A stretch of 26,514 nucleotides of DNA from positions 1 to 26,514 of the forward strand of contig JBDHXA010000041.1 in assembly GCA_039810485.1 (NCBI GenBank), written 5' to 3'. The position numbers and the translations under genes were made by a program. This document shows, one piece after another, positions 8,524 to 16,872 of the stretch. The number at the start of each line of letters is the position of its first letter. The first letter of the stretch is position 1. The notes under the pieces are model-generated. The model did not search any database. It was given only the letters and a program-made list of their open reading frames with translations, and was not told where the DNA came from. The DNA comes from JADZAA01 sp039810485 (GTDB lineage: Bacteria > Bacteroidota > Ignavibacteria > Kapaibacteriales > UBA961).

Positions 8524-9321
8524 TTAATCGAGCAAACTCTTTATTTCGTCCACTTTTACAATGATATTAATAAAATCAGTTCCGGCATGCTCGCCCATTT
8601 TCAGCATTTCGGTGTCAATAATTTTCACGCGAGTATCGGCATTTCGCACATCCTTGAAATATTCTTTTAATGCCTCTCCGCGCTGTATTGCCATTTGATC
8701 AATTTTCGGCGTATCGTCAACCGGCGGCGGAGGTGGCGGCGGTGGCGGCGGCTCGACAACTTTTTTGCCTTTTTTACCGCCCTTTTTTGGTTGTTCTGCC
8801 TGTGGCGGTGGCGGCGGAAGTGGCGGTGGCTCTGGACCGTCATCGCCCAACACAGTTATTGCAATGCGCAAGCTGCGGTTGCGATTCATTGTATTTTTTA
8901 ACTCGTTGATCTTCTCGGCGGCCGATGATGTCAGCGATGACTGCCCGCGTTCGTAGCCGTGCAGCCGAAATATTACCATGCCGGCAACTAAGCGCTGAAA
9001 CTTGAATTGCATTGTATGCTCAAAATATTTTACACTTTTCGGAATAGTGATTTGCTCCTCTTTGCGAAGCATATCGTCGGCGGTAAAGACAATAGTATAC
9101 GTTTCCCCGGCTTTCAACACCGCCTCGAACGCACCTGTCTGCGAATTTGACTTGCCTTTTTTCTTGTCGCCTCCGCCAGTAATTTCATAGTTTAATGCAA
9201 ACGGTTTTCCATTTGCCTCGTCAAGAGCAACTGCTTTCAGAAGCATATTCACCTGCGATTTTGCCATAAAAGGCAAGAAAAACACCGCTAAAACGATAGC
9301 TGAAATTTTTCGTATTTTCAT
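8524..9321 (-). CDS. Exported OmpA-like protein with proline-rich insertion
   Basis: A 265-residue protein with a Sec signal peptide (1-22, ending AKSQ). Residues 25-108 look like a beta-sandwich domain (GAFEAVLKAGETYTIVFTADD). From about 110 the pattern is that of an OmpA-like periplasmic domain: a strand (GMVIFRLHGYERGQSSLT), helix (INELKNTMNRNRSLRIAITV), then after an interruption the RGEALKEYF helix and a RVKI strand. The interruption, about 160-205, consists of proline runs on both sides of a Lys/Gly segment (GGKKGKK) and occupies the loop where peptidoglycan-binding OmpA domains carry their conserved GHTD..N..LS residues. Peptidoglycan binding may therefore be lost or altered. It may be cell-wall facing or a scaffold. 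It sits inside a leftward gene run, 45 bp after an enoyl-CoA hydratase gene. Confidence 0.7.
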   Translation of the reverse strand: MKIRKISAIVLAVFFLPFMAKSQVNMLLKAVALDEANGKPFALNYEITGGGDKKKGKSNSQTGAFEAVLKAGETYTIVFTADDMLRKEEQITIPKSVKYFEHTMQFKFQRLVAGMVIFRLHGYERGQSSLTSSAAEKINELKNTMNRNRSLRIAITVLGDDGPEPPPLPPPPPQAEQPKKGGKKGKKVVEPPPPPPPPPPVDDTPKIDQMAIQRGEALKEYFKDVRNADTRVKIIDTEMLKMGEHAGTDFINIIVKVDEIKSLLD

Positions 9322-9366
9322 GCTTATTACTGCTTTAGTGAAGAATATTTATTGTTTATAACTATT

Positions 9367-10122
9367 TTATTTCAGAAATTGAGCAATGCCTTTTTTGCAA
9401 TCGTCTGTCATGCGAGTTACAGCGTTCAGCGCAGAGGCGTATCGCAAACCGGAGTCAAGCGACATTCCCTGCAAATTATTCAGAAGCTCTTTTGTGAGCA
9501 TAAGCGATGAAGCGCTGTTCTCAGCAAGCGAGGCGGCAAGATTATCCACAGTAGTATCCAAATTATCATCATCGGTAACATGCGTTATCAAGCCAAGCCG
9601 CTCCGCTTCTTCTGCGCTGATATTTTCGGCAGACAGCAATAAGCGCCGCGCTCGCGCATCGCCAATTTTTCTCTGCAGATATACGGCTACCACAGCCGGT
9701 ATAAACCCAATTTTCACTTCCGAATATCCAAATTTTGCTCCTTTTCTTGCAGCCACTGTAAAATCGCATACAGTCGCCAAACCGCATCCTCCTGCTATGG
9801 CCGCGCCATGCACACGTGCAATGACTGGCTTAGGGAATGTATATACGGCATGAAACGTCTCTTGAAGCAATCGCGAATCTTCCATATTTTCAAGCACGGA
9901 ATATTCCGACACTTTCTGCAAATACGACAAATCGGCGCCGGCGCAAAAAACTTTGCCTGCACCCTGCAAAACCACTACCCTTACTGTCGAATTGCCGCGC
10001 AATTTTTCAAAAGCCCCTGCAAGATCACGAAGCATATCTGCGCTGAGAGCATTGCGGCGCTCAGGCCTGTTGAGAGTAATCCGTGCATAATTGCCTTCTA
10101 TGCTCGTCGTTATCAATTCCAT
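9367..10122 (-). CDS. Enoyl-CoA hydratase/isomerase family protein (methylglutaconyl-CoA hydratase-like)
   Basis: A 251-residue crotonase-fold protein. The oxyanion-hole segments are FCAGADL (59-65) and HGAAIAGGCGL (105-115). Of the two glutamates used by classical enoyl-CoA hydratases, the one in YSEVKIG (E135) is present but the first position (GGCEL in classical enzymes) is Gly (G114). The motif SEVKIGFIPAVV resembles LiuC-type methylglutaconyl-CoA hydratases of leucine/isoprenoid catabolism, so that role is suggested but not proven. The family is functionally diverse. It begins 6 bp after the pdxJ stop codon and is surely co-transcribed with it. Confidence 0.85.
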   Translation of the reverse strand: MELITTSIEGNYARITLNRPERRNALSADMLRDLAGAFEKLRGNSTVRVVVLQGAGKVFCAGADLSYLQKVSEYSVLENMEDSRLLQETFHAVYTFPKPVIARVHGAAIAGGCGLATVCDFTVAARKGAKFGYSEVKIGFIPAVVAVYLQRKIGDARARRLLLSAENISAEEAERLGLITHVTDDDNLDTTVDNLAASLAENSASSLMLTKELLNNLQGMSLDSGLRYASALNAVTRMTDDCKKGIAQFLK

Positions 10123-10128
10123 AATAAT

Positions 10129-10854
10129 TTATCTACGTTGCACATTCATTGCCGCCAGCATGTCGCGAACGGCATCGTCTAATCCTGAAAAAATAGCGCG
10201 AGAAATTATAGCATGACCAATGCTTATTTCTTCAATCTGTGGAATTGCGCAAATTGCGACAACATTAGCATAATCTAGCCCGTGCCCCGCGGTAACCCGA
10301 AGACCGGACGCTGAGGCGCTCTGCGAGGCGTCGCGCAAGCGTTTCAGTTCTTTTTCCATTTCCGGGCGCTGTATTGCATTTGCGTAAATTCCAGTATGAA
10401 ACTCTACAATGTCGCCGCCGATATCGGACACAGCGTCAATCTGCTTTTGTTCTGGCTCTATAAAAAAACTTACCTCAATATCGGCATCGTGCATAACCGA
10501 TACAACACTTTTATAATAATGAATATTTGCCGCTGCGTTCAGACCGCCTTCTGTGGTTAATTCTTCCCGTTTTTCCGGCACAATCGTAACCATATCCGGC
10601 AATATATCAAGGGCAATTCCGATAATTTCTTCGGTTGCAGCCATTTCGAGATTCAGCTTTGTTTTTACGATATCCCGAAGGATTCTAACATCTCTTTCGT
10701 TAATGTGCCTGCGGTCTTCGCGCAAATGGCATACAATGCCGGACGCGCCTGCAAGCTCTGCAATAGCCGCAGCAGCTGCCGGCTCGGGCGACAATCCGCC
10801 GCGCGCTTCGCGAATTGTTGCCACATGATCTATATTAACTGAAAGCAAAACCAC
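10129..10854 (-). CDS. pdxJ: Pyridoxine 5'-phosphate synthase PdxJ
   Basis: A 241-residue TIM-barrel enzyme that condenses 1-deoxyxylulose 5-phosphate with 3-amino-2-oxopropyl phosphate, the last ring-closing step of the DXP-dependent vitamin B6 route. Canonical segments: SVNIDHVATIREARGG (5-20), HLREDRRHINERD (43-55, H43 and H50), NLEMAATEE (68-76, E70), VTAGHGLDYANV (187-198, H191), and SIGHAIISRAIF (211-222). The start is a GTG at 10854-10852, supported by a GAGGTG Shine-Dalgarno six bases upstream and by the family N-terminus. It is the first gene of the leftward run to 5374. Vitamin B6 supply fits the nearby PLP-dependent cysteine desulfurase only loosely. Confidence 0.96.
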   Translation of the reverse strand: MVLLSVNIDHVATIREARGGLSPEPAAAAAIAELAGASGIVCHLREDRRHINERDVRILRDIVKTKLNLEMAATEEIIGIALDILPDMVTIVPEKREELTTEGGLNAAANIHYYKSVVSVMHDADIEVSFFIEPEQKQIDAVSDIGGDIVEFHTGIYANAIQRPEMEKELKRLRDASQSASASGLRVTAGHGLDYANVVAICAIPQIEEISIGHAIISRAIFSGLDDAVRDMLAAMNVQRR

Positions 10855-10858
10855 AAAT

Positions 10859-10864
10859 CACCTC
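10859..10864 (-). promoter_or_regulatory. Shine-Dalgarno for pdxJ (GTG start)
   Basis: On the minus strand the sequence reads GAGGTG, with five bases (ATTT plus spacer) before the GTG start codon. It is one of the few strong ribosome-binding sites in this window and supports the GTG start of pdxJ. Confidence 0.6.
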
Positions 10865-11057
10865 GCTCTTTGAATGGAAATCACTGCAAAATTCAGGATA
10901 AATCTGCTTACAATCGCCAAGTGTCTTTCACTAAGTAAAAAAAATACGCATTACATTTTATTTGACGAATTTTATCGCTGTATTGGTTCATTGATTTTTA
11001 TGCATATCTTTGACTGTTGCAATGCAGAAAAGCCGCTGTCTTCGACAAATGCGTTCG

Positions 11058-11318
11058 TCATAATACAATCTTTACATCTTCCTCATAGTTCTGAAAAGCG
11101 CAGTTCGGACTTGCCGTCCATCCGTCAATAAATACTTTGCCGTTTCCAGAGGCGGAGCGGACATTTATTGCATAACTGATTGGTTTATTATGCTTAAACA
11201 ATCCGAGAAGATGTTTGTTATTACTTTTTATTATTGAAAAATAAAGATTTTTTCTCAAATCTTCCGGCTGCCTTCTACAGTTCAACTCTATGATGATTTT
11301 TTTGCATATCAACAACAT
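11058..11318 (-). CDS. Small hypothetical protein downstream of formyl-THF cyclo-ligase
   Basis: An 86-codon frame that begins 3 bp after the cyclo-ligase stop codon, a spacing that suggests translational coupling. The sequence is mixed and protein-like in its second half (NVRSASGNGKVFIDGW), with a basic N-terminal half. I recognise no family and see no Shine-Dalgarno, signal peptide or membrane segment. A plus-strand frame (10874-11131) overlaps its end and looks less protein-like. It may be a real accessory gene or a chance open frame. Confidence 0.35.
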   Translation of the reverse strand: MLLICKKIIIELNCRRQPEDLRKNLYFSIIKSNNKHLLGLFKHNKPISYAINVRSASGNGKVFIDGWTASPNCAFQNYEEDVKIVL

Positions 11319-11321
11319 TAT

Positions 11322-11951
11322 TTAAGGTTTCCGCGTATATGCTTCGATTTCTGTAAATATGTAGTCGAGCGGTACATCATGCGGCTCGGTTGGAACAGCG
11401 TCAATTTCTTGACAAGCGAAAGCAATGCCCGCACGGCGAGCAGACGATCTTGCCAAAAATCTGTCATAATATCCTTTGCCATATCCCAAGCGATGGCATT
11501 TATTGTCGAATGCTGCCAGCGGCACAATAATTATATCGCTGTTTGTCAATCCAACTTCATCAAAAGAGAGAATATCCATGCTTTTGGGCGTTGGAACGCC
11601 ATATTCACCGCTTTCGAACTGAGTTTCCGGCAAAATAAATGTATGGGCAAGCTCATTACTGTCGCACATTATCACCGATGTTACCACGCGTTTGCCTGCT
11701 GCGAAAGCCGCCTTGATAAGCTCGCTAGTTTCAACTTCCGATCCGAAAGACAAATATATGTGCAAAATTGAGGCCTGCTCAAAAAGAACAGAAAATGTCA
11801 GATTTTTAACAATTCGTTTTGAAAATTCTTGCCTTGCTGCTTCGTCTAAATAATTTCGACGCTCTAGCACTTGTTTTCGAATCTGTTTTTTCAACTTTAC
11901 GACAGATGAATTAGTTTTATTTGCGATTGCAAATTCACGTTTTTTCTCCAT
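11322..11951 (-). CDS. 5-formyltetrahydrofolate cyclo-ligase
   Basis: A 209-residue enzyme that uses ATP to convert 5-formyl-THF to 5,10-methenyl-THF. The N-terminal KKQIRKQVLERR (21-32) carries the basic residues typical of the family; YLSFGSEVET (66-75) and YGVPTP (117-122) form the folate site; and the ATP-binding signature RLGYGKGYYDRFL is at 154-166. Length is normal. The divergent secreted LRR gene begins 18 bp away, so the two share a very short promoter region and their start regions nearly abut. Confidence 0.93.
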   Translation of the reverse strand: MEKKREFAIANKTNSSVVKLKKQIRKQVLERRNYLDEAARQEFSKRIVKNLTFSVLFEQASILHIYLSFGSEVETSELIKAAFAAGKRVVTSVIMCDSNELAHTFILPETQFESGEYGVPTPKSMDILSFDEVGLTNSDIIIVPLAAFDNKCHRLGYGKGYYDRFLARSSARRAGIAFACQEIDAVPTEPHDVPLDYIFTEIEAYTRKP

Positions 11952-11969
11952 TATACTTTTTTGTCATTT

Positions 11970-13259
11970 ATGAAAACTTACTCGCGTTTCGGCATTGGCT
12001 TGCTTGCTTTCGGTATCTTTGGTTCTGCTAATGCTCAGAACTCAACAGTTCTAACTCCGACTGTTGCTCAGCAGCAATTATTGCAAAGCAAAAATACTAA
12101 TCCTACATCGGATCGCAAATCGTTTCGCTCTATAGAAGACGCGCTGAAAGAGCCGGAAAAAGCCAGCCGATTGGATTTGCGTGGTCCGACTATCACAGAA
12201 ATTCCAGCATCAATCGGCCAGCTTACAAATTTAGAAGCGCTTACCATAGCCGGCACAAAAATCACCAAACTGCCTGCCGAAATCGGCAAACTCACATCAC
12301 TAAAGCGCTTGGATATTCGCGCAAATCAACTGACAACTTTGCCCGATGAAATTTCTTCGCTAACTCAATTACAACAATTGGAGGCAAGCAACAACAAAAT
12401 ATCGTCGCTGCCTTCGGGACTAGGACAGCTTAAGTCATTGCAAAAAATAAATTTGTCGCAGAACGCTCTTACGTCGCTTCCGGAATCTATCGGTGAGTTA
12501 AAAACAATTTCCGACCTTGATGTGTCAAGCAATCAGTTGGCTTCAGTGCCGGCATCATTAGGCGCAATGGAGAATCTCAAGATTTTACGTCTATATTCAA
12601 ATAGGATTTCTTCATTTCCGGCAGCGATTGGCAAACTGAAAAATCTAACAACATTATCTATGGGCGGCAATCAACTTGCAACACTGCCAGATCTGTCGGG
12701 AATGGAAAATTTAGTCGACCTTGATGTAAACAACAACAAGCTCTCTTCTCTGCCGCCTTCGCTTGGCAAGCTTGCAAATATGCGTATGTTGAATATTGAA
12801 AACAACCAAATTTCCTCTTTGCCTTCTGATTTAACTTCCTTGACGCATCTTTCTCAACTCATGATTGGAGGCAACGGCATTAAAACGCTGCCGGGCAGTA
12901 TAGGTGCGCTCAAAGAACTTCGCATATTCAAAGCCGACAATAATCAGATAAGCGAACTGCCTGCTGAAATTGGAGAGCTTACAAATTTAGACAGATTGGA
13001 TATGAAAAGTAATCAATTGAAATCAATTCCTGCTACAATAGGCAAATTGGAAAAACTTCGCTCACTTGATCTTTCAAATAATCAATTGACTCAATTCCCA
13101 ATTGCCGAAATTCGCAAGTTGCCGAATCTACACCAGATTATGCTCATGGACAAACCTGCTGCAAACGAAGTACGCCCGATGCAAGGGCAGCAAGGCGAAA
13201 TGTCGCGCGAAAAAATTCAGGAAATGAGACAGCAAATGCAGCAGCAAAAAAAACCTTGA
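11970..13259 (+). CDS. Secreted leucine-rich-repeat protein
   Basis: A 429-residue protein with a Sec signal peptide (about 1-22, ending SANAQ) followed by about 14 consecutive 23-residue leucine-rich repeats of the form LPxxIGxLxxLxxLDLxxNQL, from about residue 60 to 400. One repeat (LATLPDLSGMENL) is one residue short. The repeats form a curved solenoid typical of protein-binding modules. The C-terminal tail is Gln/Met-rich and charged (EMRQQMQQQKKP) with no visible sorting domain or transmembrane anchor. ATG 11970 is preferred over an in-frame TTG at 11961 because it starts the signal peptide cleanly. Partner and role are unknown; the protein is probably periplasmic or exported. It is divergent from the cyclo-ligase gene and followed by a strong terminator. 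Confidence 0.88.
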   Translation: MKTYSRFGIGLLAFGIFGSANAQNSTVLTPTVAQQQLLQSKNTNPTSDRKSFRSIEDALKEPEKASRLDLRGPTITEIPASIGQLTNLEALTIAGTKITKLPAEIGKLTSLKRLDIRANQLTTLPDEISSLTQLQQLEASNNKISSLPSGLGQLKSLQKINLSQNALTSLPESIGELKTISDLDVSSNQLASVPASLGAMENLKILRLYSNRISSFPAAIGKLKNLTTLSMGGNQLATLPDLSGMENLVDLDVNNNKLSSLPPSLGKLANMRMLNIENNQISSLPSDLTSLTHLSQLMIGGNGIKTLPGSIGALKELRIFKADNNQISELPAEIGELTNLDRLDMKSNQLKSIPATIGKLEKLRSLDLSNNQLTQFPIAEIRKLPNLHQIMLMDKPAANEVRPMQGQQGEMSREKIQEMRQQMQQQKKP

Positions 13260-13280
13260 TTGTTTGCATAAACCATGGTC

Positions 13281-13313
13281 AAAAAAGCTCGCTTCACAAA
13301 GCGGGCTTTTTTT
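13281..13313 (+). terminator. Rho-independent terminator after the LRR gene
   Basis: A stem formed by AAAAAAGCTCGCTT and AAGCGGGCTTTTTTT around a CACA loop, with an A-tract before and a T-tract after. It lies 22 bp past the LRR stop codon and should work in both directions; on the plus strand the run of seven T residues is the classical signal. Confidence 0.85.
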
Positions 13314-13416
13314 GTTGAAATAAGGCTGCAAGAACGTAATTTTGCGATGTAGTTTGCCTTTGTATTTTACGACCATTATGATGCAATGTTCAGAATCATC
13401 TTTTTCGATATATAAA

Positions 13417-15117
13417 ATGCTGATCACTCGATTTGCCTTAATTGTAGTTTTCTCATTTTTTCAAATCGGCATTCCAGCTCTTTCGCAAACGGTGATTAAT
13501 GAAGTAATGCCCATTCCGCTTACTGGCGAGCCGGAATGGGTGGAACTCTATAACAGCGACACAAAAGCAGTGCCTTTAGACAGCTGCTTTATGCACGATA
13601 CGCGAACAACAATTCGGCTTCCGAGATTTTCAATTCCATCCGGCGGATATGCATTGCTTACCCGCGATACTTTTGCTCTGCGCGAAACACGCTCGCTGCC
13701 TGCCAAAGTTGTCCTAGTAGAATGTAAATTGCCTTCGCTGAATAATTCTTGGGATATTGTTGTGCTTCGCTCTCGCGACTCTGTTGTTATTGACTCGATT
13801 TACTATAATATGAAATGGGGCAAGCGCGGAATCTCCCTTGAGCGAAAGCGAATAGACACAGCCGCCACATCACAGTTGAACTGGTTTGCTTCCGAATCGC
13901 CTGACAGCGCGACAGCAGGAGAAGTAAACAGCATTACGCCGCTTCGCTACGACGCTCGAATTGCCAGAATTTATGTGCCCAAGCAAGAACAAAGCGTCCG
14001 TATTATTTTGGAAAATCATGGCTTTTGGTCATTAGATACCATTAGATTTGCTTTATATGCCGATATAGACGGCACAGGCGTACCCGCACAGGCAAATCTT
14101 ATTGCCGACAATACAATAACAGCTTTAAAGCCGAATGATTTTCAGGAAATTGCCGTTCCTTTTTCATCAGTAAAACCTTTTTGGGGCGAAGCCGGCTCTG
14201 CTCCTCTTATAGGCATTTGCACAGCATTGCGAGATACTCGCCGGCGCAATGATACGATGCGCTGCGCGATATTTCTGCCTTATCCCATTGGAAGCATTCG
14301 GATTAACGAAATAATGTTCGAACCGGCTACAAACTGCTCCGACTATGTAGAATTGGCTAATACAACTGACATGCCAATCAATCTCACCGGCTGGATGCTC
14401 CACGACCGCCCAACAAGCACGGGCGCAGACACATTGCATTTTCCGAATGATTTTACCATTGAACCGCATGGATTTGCTGTTGTTTCCGTCGACTCGGGAA
14501 TATTCGCCCAATTTCCGCGTTTGCAAGGAAATCAACATTTATACGTTGCCAATTCACGAACATTTAACCTTAATTCCGGCGGCGATATCGCAGCCCTACT
14601 CGATCCAAACGGCAATATTGCCGACTCGCTTGAATATAACGTCAAGTGGCATTCTTCAGCCATTCGCATAACAAAAGGCATTTCTCTCGAAAAAATATCT
14701 CCATTAATGCCTTCTATTTCTCAGGCATCATGGTCGTCTAGCGGAGCTCCTTCTGGCGGCACGCCACTGGAAACGAACAGCATTGCCGTAGAGCCGTCTG
14801 AAACTGACCGCTTCGAAGCATCGCCGCAACCATTTATCCTCAATGGAGGTTCTGCAAATTCACTTTGTTTGCTGTCATATTCGTTGCAGTTTCGCCAAGC
14901 GCAAATAACAGTTTCAATCTACACACGTTCAGGACAGCCGGTGAGAACACTTGCCAACAGCGTATATTCAGCCGGAGTGGGAAGCGTTGCATGGGACGGA
15001 CGAGATGAATCGCAGATGCTAATGCCAACCGGAATATATGTGGCAGTTCTTGAAGCTATAGATGCCGAAACCGGAGAAGTAAGACAAGAAAAAACAACCG
15101 TAATCATTGGCAATTAG
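13417..15117 (+). CDS. Secreted protein with two lamin-tail domains and FlgD-like C-terminus
   Basis: About 566 residues from ATG 13417, where a signal peptide begins (MLITRFALIVVFSFFQIGIPALSQ, cut near residue 24). Upstream in-frame starts (13378/13381 and TTG 13342) would add residues before the signal. The first lamin-tail domain starts at VINEVMPIPLTGEPEWVELYN (about 26-46). A central segment (about 190-285, RIILENHGFWSLDTIRF) reads like an Ig/CARDB-type beta domain. A second lamin-tail domain starts at RINEIMFEP...YVELAN (about 295). The C-terminus (about 480-566) matches the FlgD/T9SS-type Ig module: SIYTRSGQPVRTL..AWDGRDESQMLMPTGIYVAVL. Such proteins are exported and often surface-bound in Bacteroidetes-like bacteria. 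No catalytic motif is visible. Function unknown; adhesion or structural binding is inference. Confidence 0.8.
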   Translation: MLITRFALIVVFSFFQIGIPALSQTVINEVMPIPLTGEPEWVELYNSDTKAVPLDSCFMHDTRTTIRLPRFSIPSGGYALLTRDTFALRETRSLPAKVVLVECKLPSLNNSWDIVVLRSRDSVVIDSIYYNMKWGKRGISLERKRIDTAATSQLNWFASESPDSATAGEVNSITPLRYDARIARIYVPKQEQSVRIILENHGFWSLDTIRFALYADIDGTGVPAQANLIADNTITALKPNDFQEIAVPFSSVKPFWGEAGSAPLIGICTALRDTRRRNDTMRCAIFLPYPIGSIRINEIMFEPATNCSDYVELANTTDMPINLTGWMLHDRPTSTGADTLHFPNDFTIEPHGFAVVSVDSGIFAQFPRLQGNQHLYVANSRTFNLNSGGDIAALLDPNGNIADSLEYNVKWHSSAIRITKGISLEKISPLMPSISQASWSSSGAPSGGTPLETNSIAVEPSETDRFEASPQPFILNGGSANSLCLLSYSLQFRQAQITVSIYTRSGQPVRTLANSVYSAGVGSVAWDGRDESQMLMPTGIYVAVLEAIDAETGEVRQEKTTVIIGN

Positions 15118-15288
15118 AATAAAAAGAGAATTGAAGCCGCACATTTTCATTAACTATAACCGCCGTTGTCATTTGATGTTTTTTTTGCAATTTGCAAAGT
15201 GTAATGCCATTTTATGGCGATTCTTTCAACTGCGGCAATTATTGCTTATTAATTTACAACTAAGATCGCATACAATCGGAGTATTATT

Positions 15289-16626
15289 ATGCAGCCAAAA
15301 CAAACAGCGCAATATCGCGATATTACTTTCGACGACGGTTTTTCTCTTGAGCAACTTGCGCATGATCTTCACGATCTTGCCGCATTTACCGCACGCCGCG
15401 TCATTAACCGCGAGGACGTGATCGAGCAGGCAATGTATGCATTTCTAACAGGCGAACATTTGCTTTTGCAAAGTCGAACCGGCTCTGGCAAATCTTTGCT
15501 GGCTGAACAAATTTTTGCAATGTTTGAAGGAGCGCGTACATTTAGAGTGCAGGCAAGCAAAGAACAGCAGCCGGACACATATTTTGGTGGTTTGAATATA
15601 GAACTTCTCAAAACCGGTAAAATTGCTCACAACACAGAGGGCTCGCTTGTTGAAAGCGAGTTTGGCTTTATTGATGAAATTTTTGACGCCAACGACTTTA
15701 CGCTTCGCGCATTGCTTTCACTGCTCAACGAAAGGCGACTAGTGCGCGGCGTTCAAAATGTAGTATCGCCTATTCACACTGTCATTGCCGCCACAAACTA
15801 TCTTAGAGTAAGTGAAGTTACGGAAGCAATACTTGACCGATTTTTGTATAAAGCCGTTATTCTGCCGGACAAAGACCCATTGGTGCAATTCAAAATCACC
15901 GCGCAATATTCTCAACATTCCGGACGTGTAGTTGCTCCGCCTAAAATTATACCATACGCAAGATTAAAAAAACTGCGCGACATGATAACCGGTTCGGACA
16001 CTGGTCTGAATTTTGCCATCAGTGCTGAAACGCTCTATTTTATCAATTTGGTCATTCGTCATTATGAATACTCACGCAACCGTGCATTGCGCGAGAAGAA
16101 CAGAGGCGACGCCACATCGCATTATGGAGATTTCTATATTTCTCCGCGCTCGCAAGCAAAAGCTTTAGATCTGCTTCGCGCAATAACATTTATGAGCGGA
16201 CGCACGCTCGCCACACCCGACGACGCCGAAAAACTCCACCTCATTTTTGCAACTGTTGGAATGCCAGATGAAGTGCAGATGTTCCGCCGCTCATTTGAAG
16301 TTATTCGCCGCTCGCTCACAACGGGCAATGGATTTGAACAAATACGTATATTATTAGCATATGCTACTTTGCTTGAACAAATAGAGCAAGACCGAACAAT
16401 CTTGCAAAATCCATTAGAAACAACACTTTCCACCACACAGCTTCGTCGCACGCTCTTAGAATGGGTAAAAGAAAAAGTGGCAGGAATTGACCAGACTGTT
16501 TTTCACAACAAGCGCGTTCTCGAGTCATTTATCCGCGAACTTGTGCCTGTATGCGATGAAGTGCGCGAATTAAAATTAGCCCTCGAAAAAGAAACAACAC
16601 GTCTATTCCAAACAATTGACAATTAA
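15289..16626 (+). CDS. MoxR/RavA-family AAA+ ATPase
   Basis: A 445-residue AAA+ ATPase. Walker A RTGSGKS at 63-69, Walker B FGFIDEI at 125-131, sensor-1 AATN at 167-170, arginine-finger region DRFLY at 183-187. The motif EHLLLQSRTGSGKS and the FGGLNIELLKTGKI insert resemble RavA-type MoxR proteins. The C-terminal part is helical and charged. MoxR ATPases act as chaperones that mature metal or redox enzymes and usually have a VWA-domain partner next door; none is present here, where the next gene is Kdo transferase. A Shine-Dalgarno GGAG lies eight bases before ATG 15289. Exact subfamily is inferred. Confidence 0.87.
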   Translation: MQPKQTAQYRDITFDDGFSLEQLAHDLHDLAAFTARRVINREDVIEQAMYAFLTGEHLLLQSRTGSGKSLLAEQIFAMFEGARTFRVQASKEQQPDTYFGGLNIELLKTGKIAHNTEGSLVESEFGFIDEIFDANDFTLRALLSLLNERRLVRGVQNVVSPIHTVIAATNYLRVSEVTEAILDRFLYKAVILPDKDPLVQFKITAQYSQHSGRVVAPPKIIPYARLKKLRDMITGSDTGLNFAISAETLYFINLVIRHYEYSRNRALREKNRGDATSHYGDFYISPRSQAKALDLLRAITFMSGRTLATPDDAEKLHLIFATVGMPDEVQMFRRSFEVIRRSLTTGNGFEQIRILLAYATLLEQIEQDRTILQNPLETTLSTTQLRRTLLEWVKEKVAGIDQTVFHNKRVLESFIRELVPVCDEVRELKLALEKETTRLFQTIDN

Positions 16627-16629
16627 ATA

Positions 16630-16654
16630 TTGTTATGGCGTTTTGCTATAACAA
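16630..16654 (+). terminator. Stem-loop after MoxR gene, possible terminator
   Basis: A 10-bp hairpin (TTGTTATGGC pairing with GCTATAACAA, one G-U) with a five-base GTTTT loop starts four bases after the MoxR stop codon. There is no T-tract, so it may act as an RNA-stabilising or weak terminator structure. Confidence 0.4.
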
Positions 16655-16872
16655 CTGACAATATTCTTGACAACATCAAATTTTATTGCCGCACATTGCT
16701 TTTATTTATTGCAGTAAATATATTTTTATTAAAATATCAGCAGATTGAAAAATATTCAGAACAATCAGCGGCGGTTGTTGCATAAAATTAACAATTGCTG
16801 TTTAATGTAAATTTTTGCATTTTTACGCCTACATTTACTCTTTGCAGCAATTTAGGACGTTAGCTGTACATT

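Noticed and set aside
9386..9853. 155-codon plus-strand frame antisense to the enoyl-CoA hydratase
   Set aside because: Shadow of a conserved gene; no recognisable domain.
10874..11131. 85-codon plus-strand frame
   Set aside because: Overlaps the end of a better placed minus-strand frame, has no ribosome-binding site and no domain.
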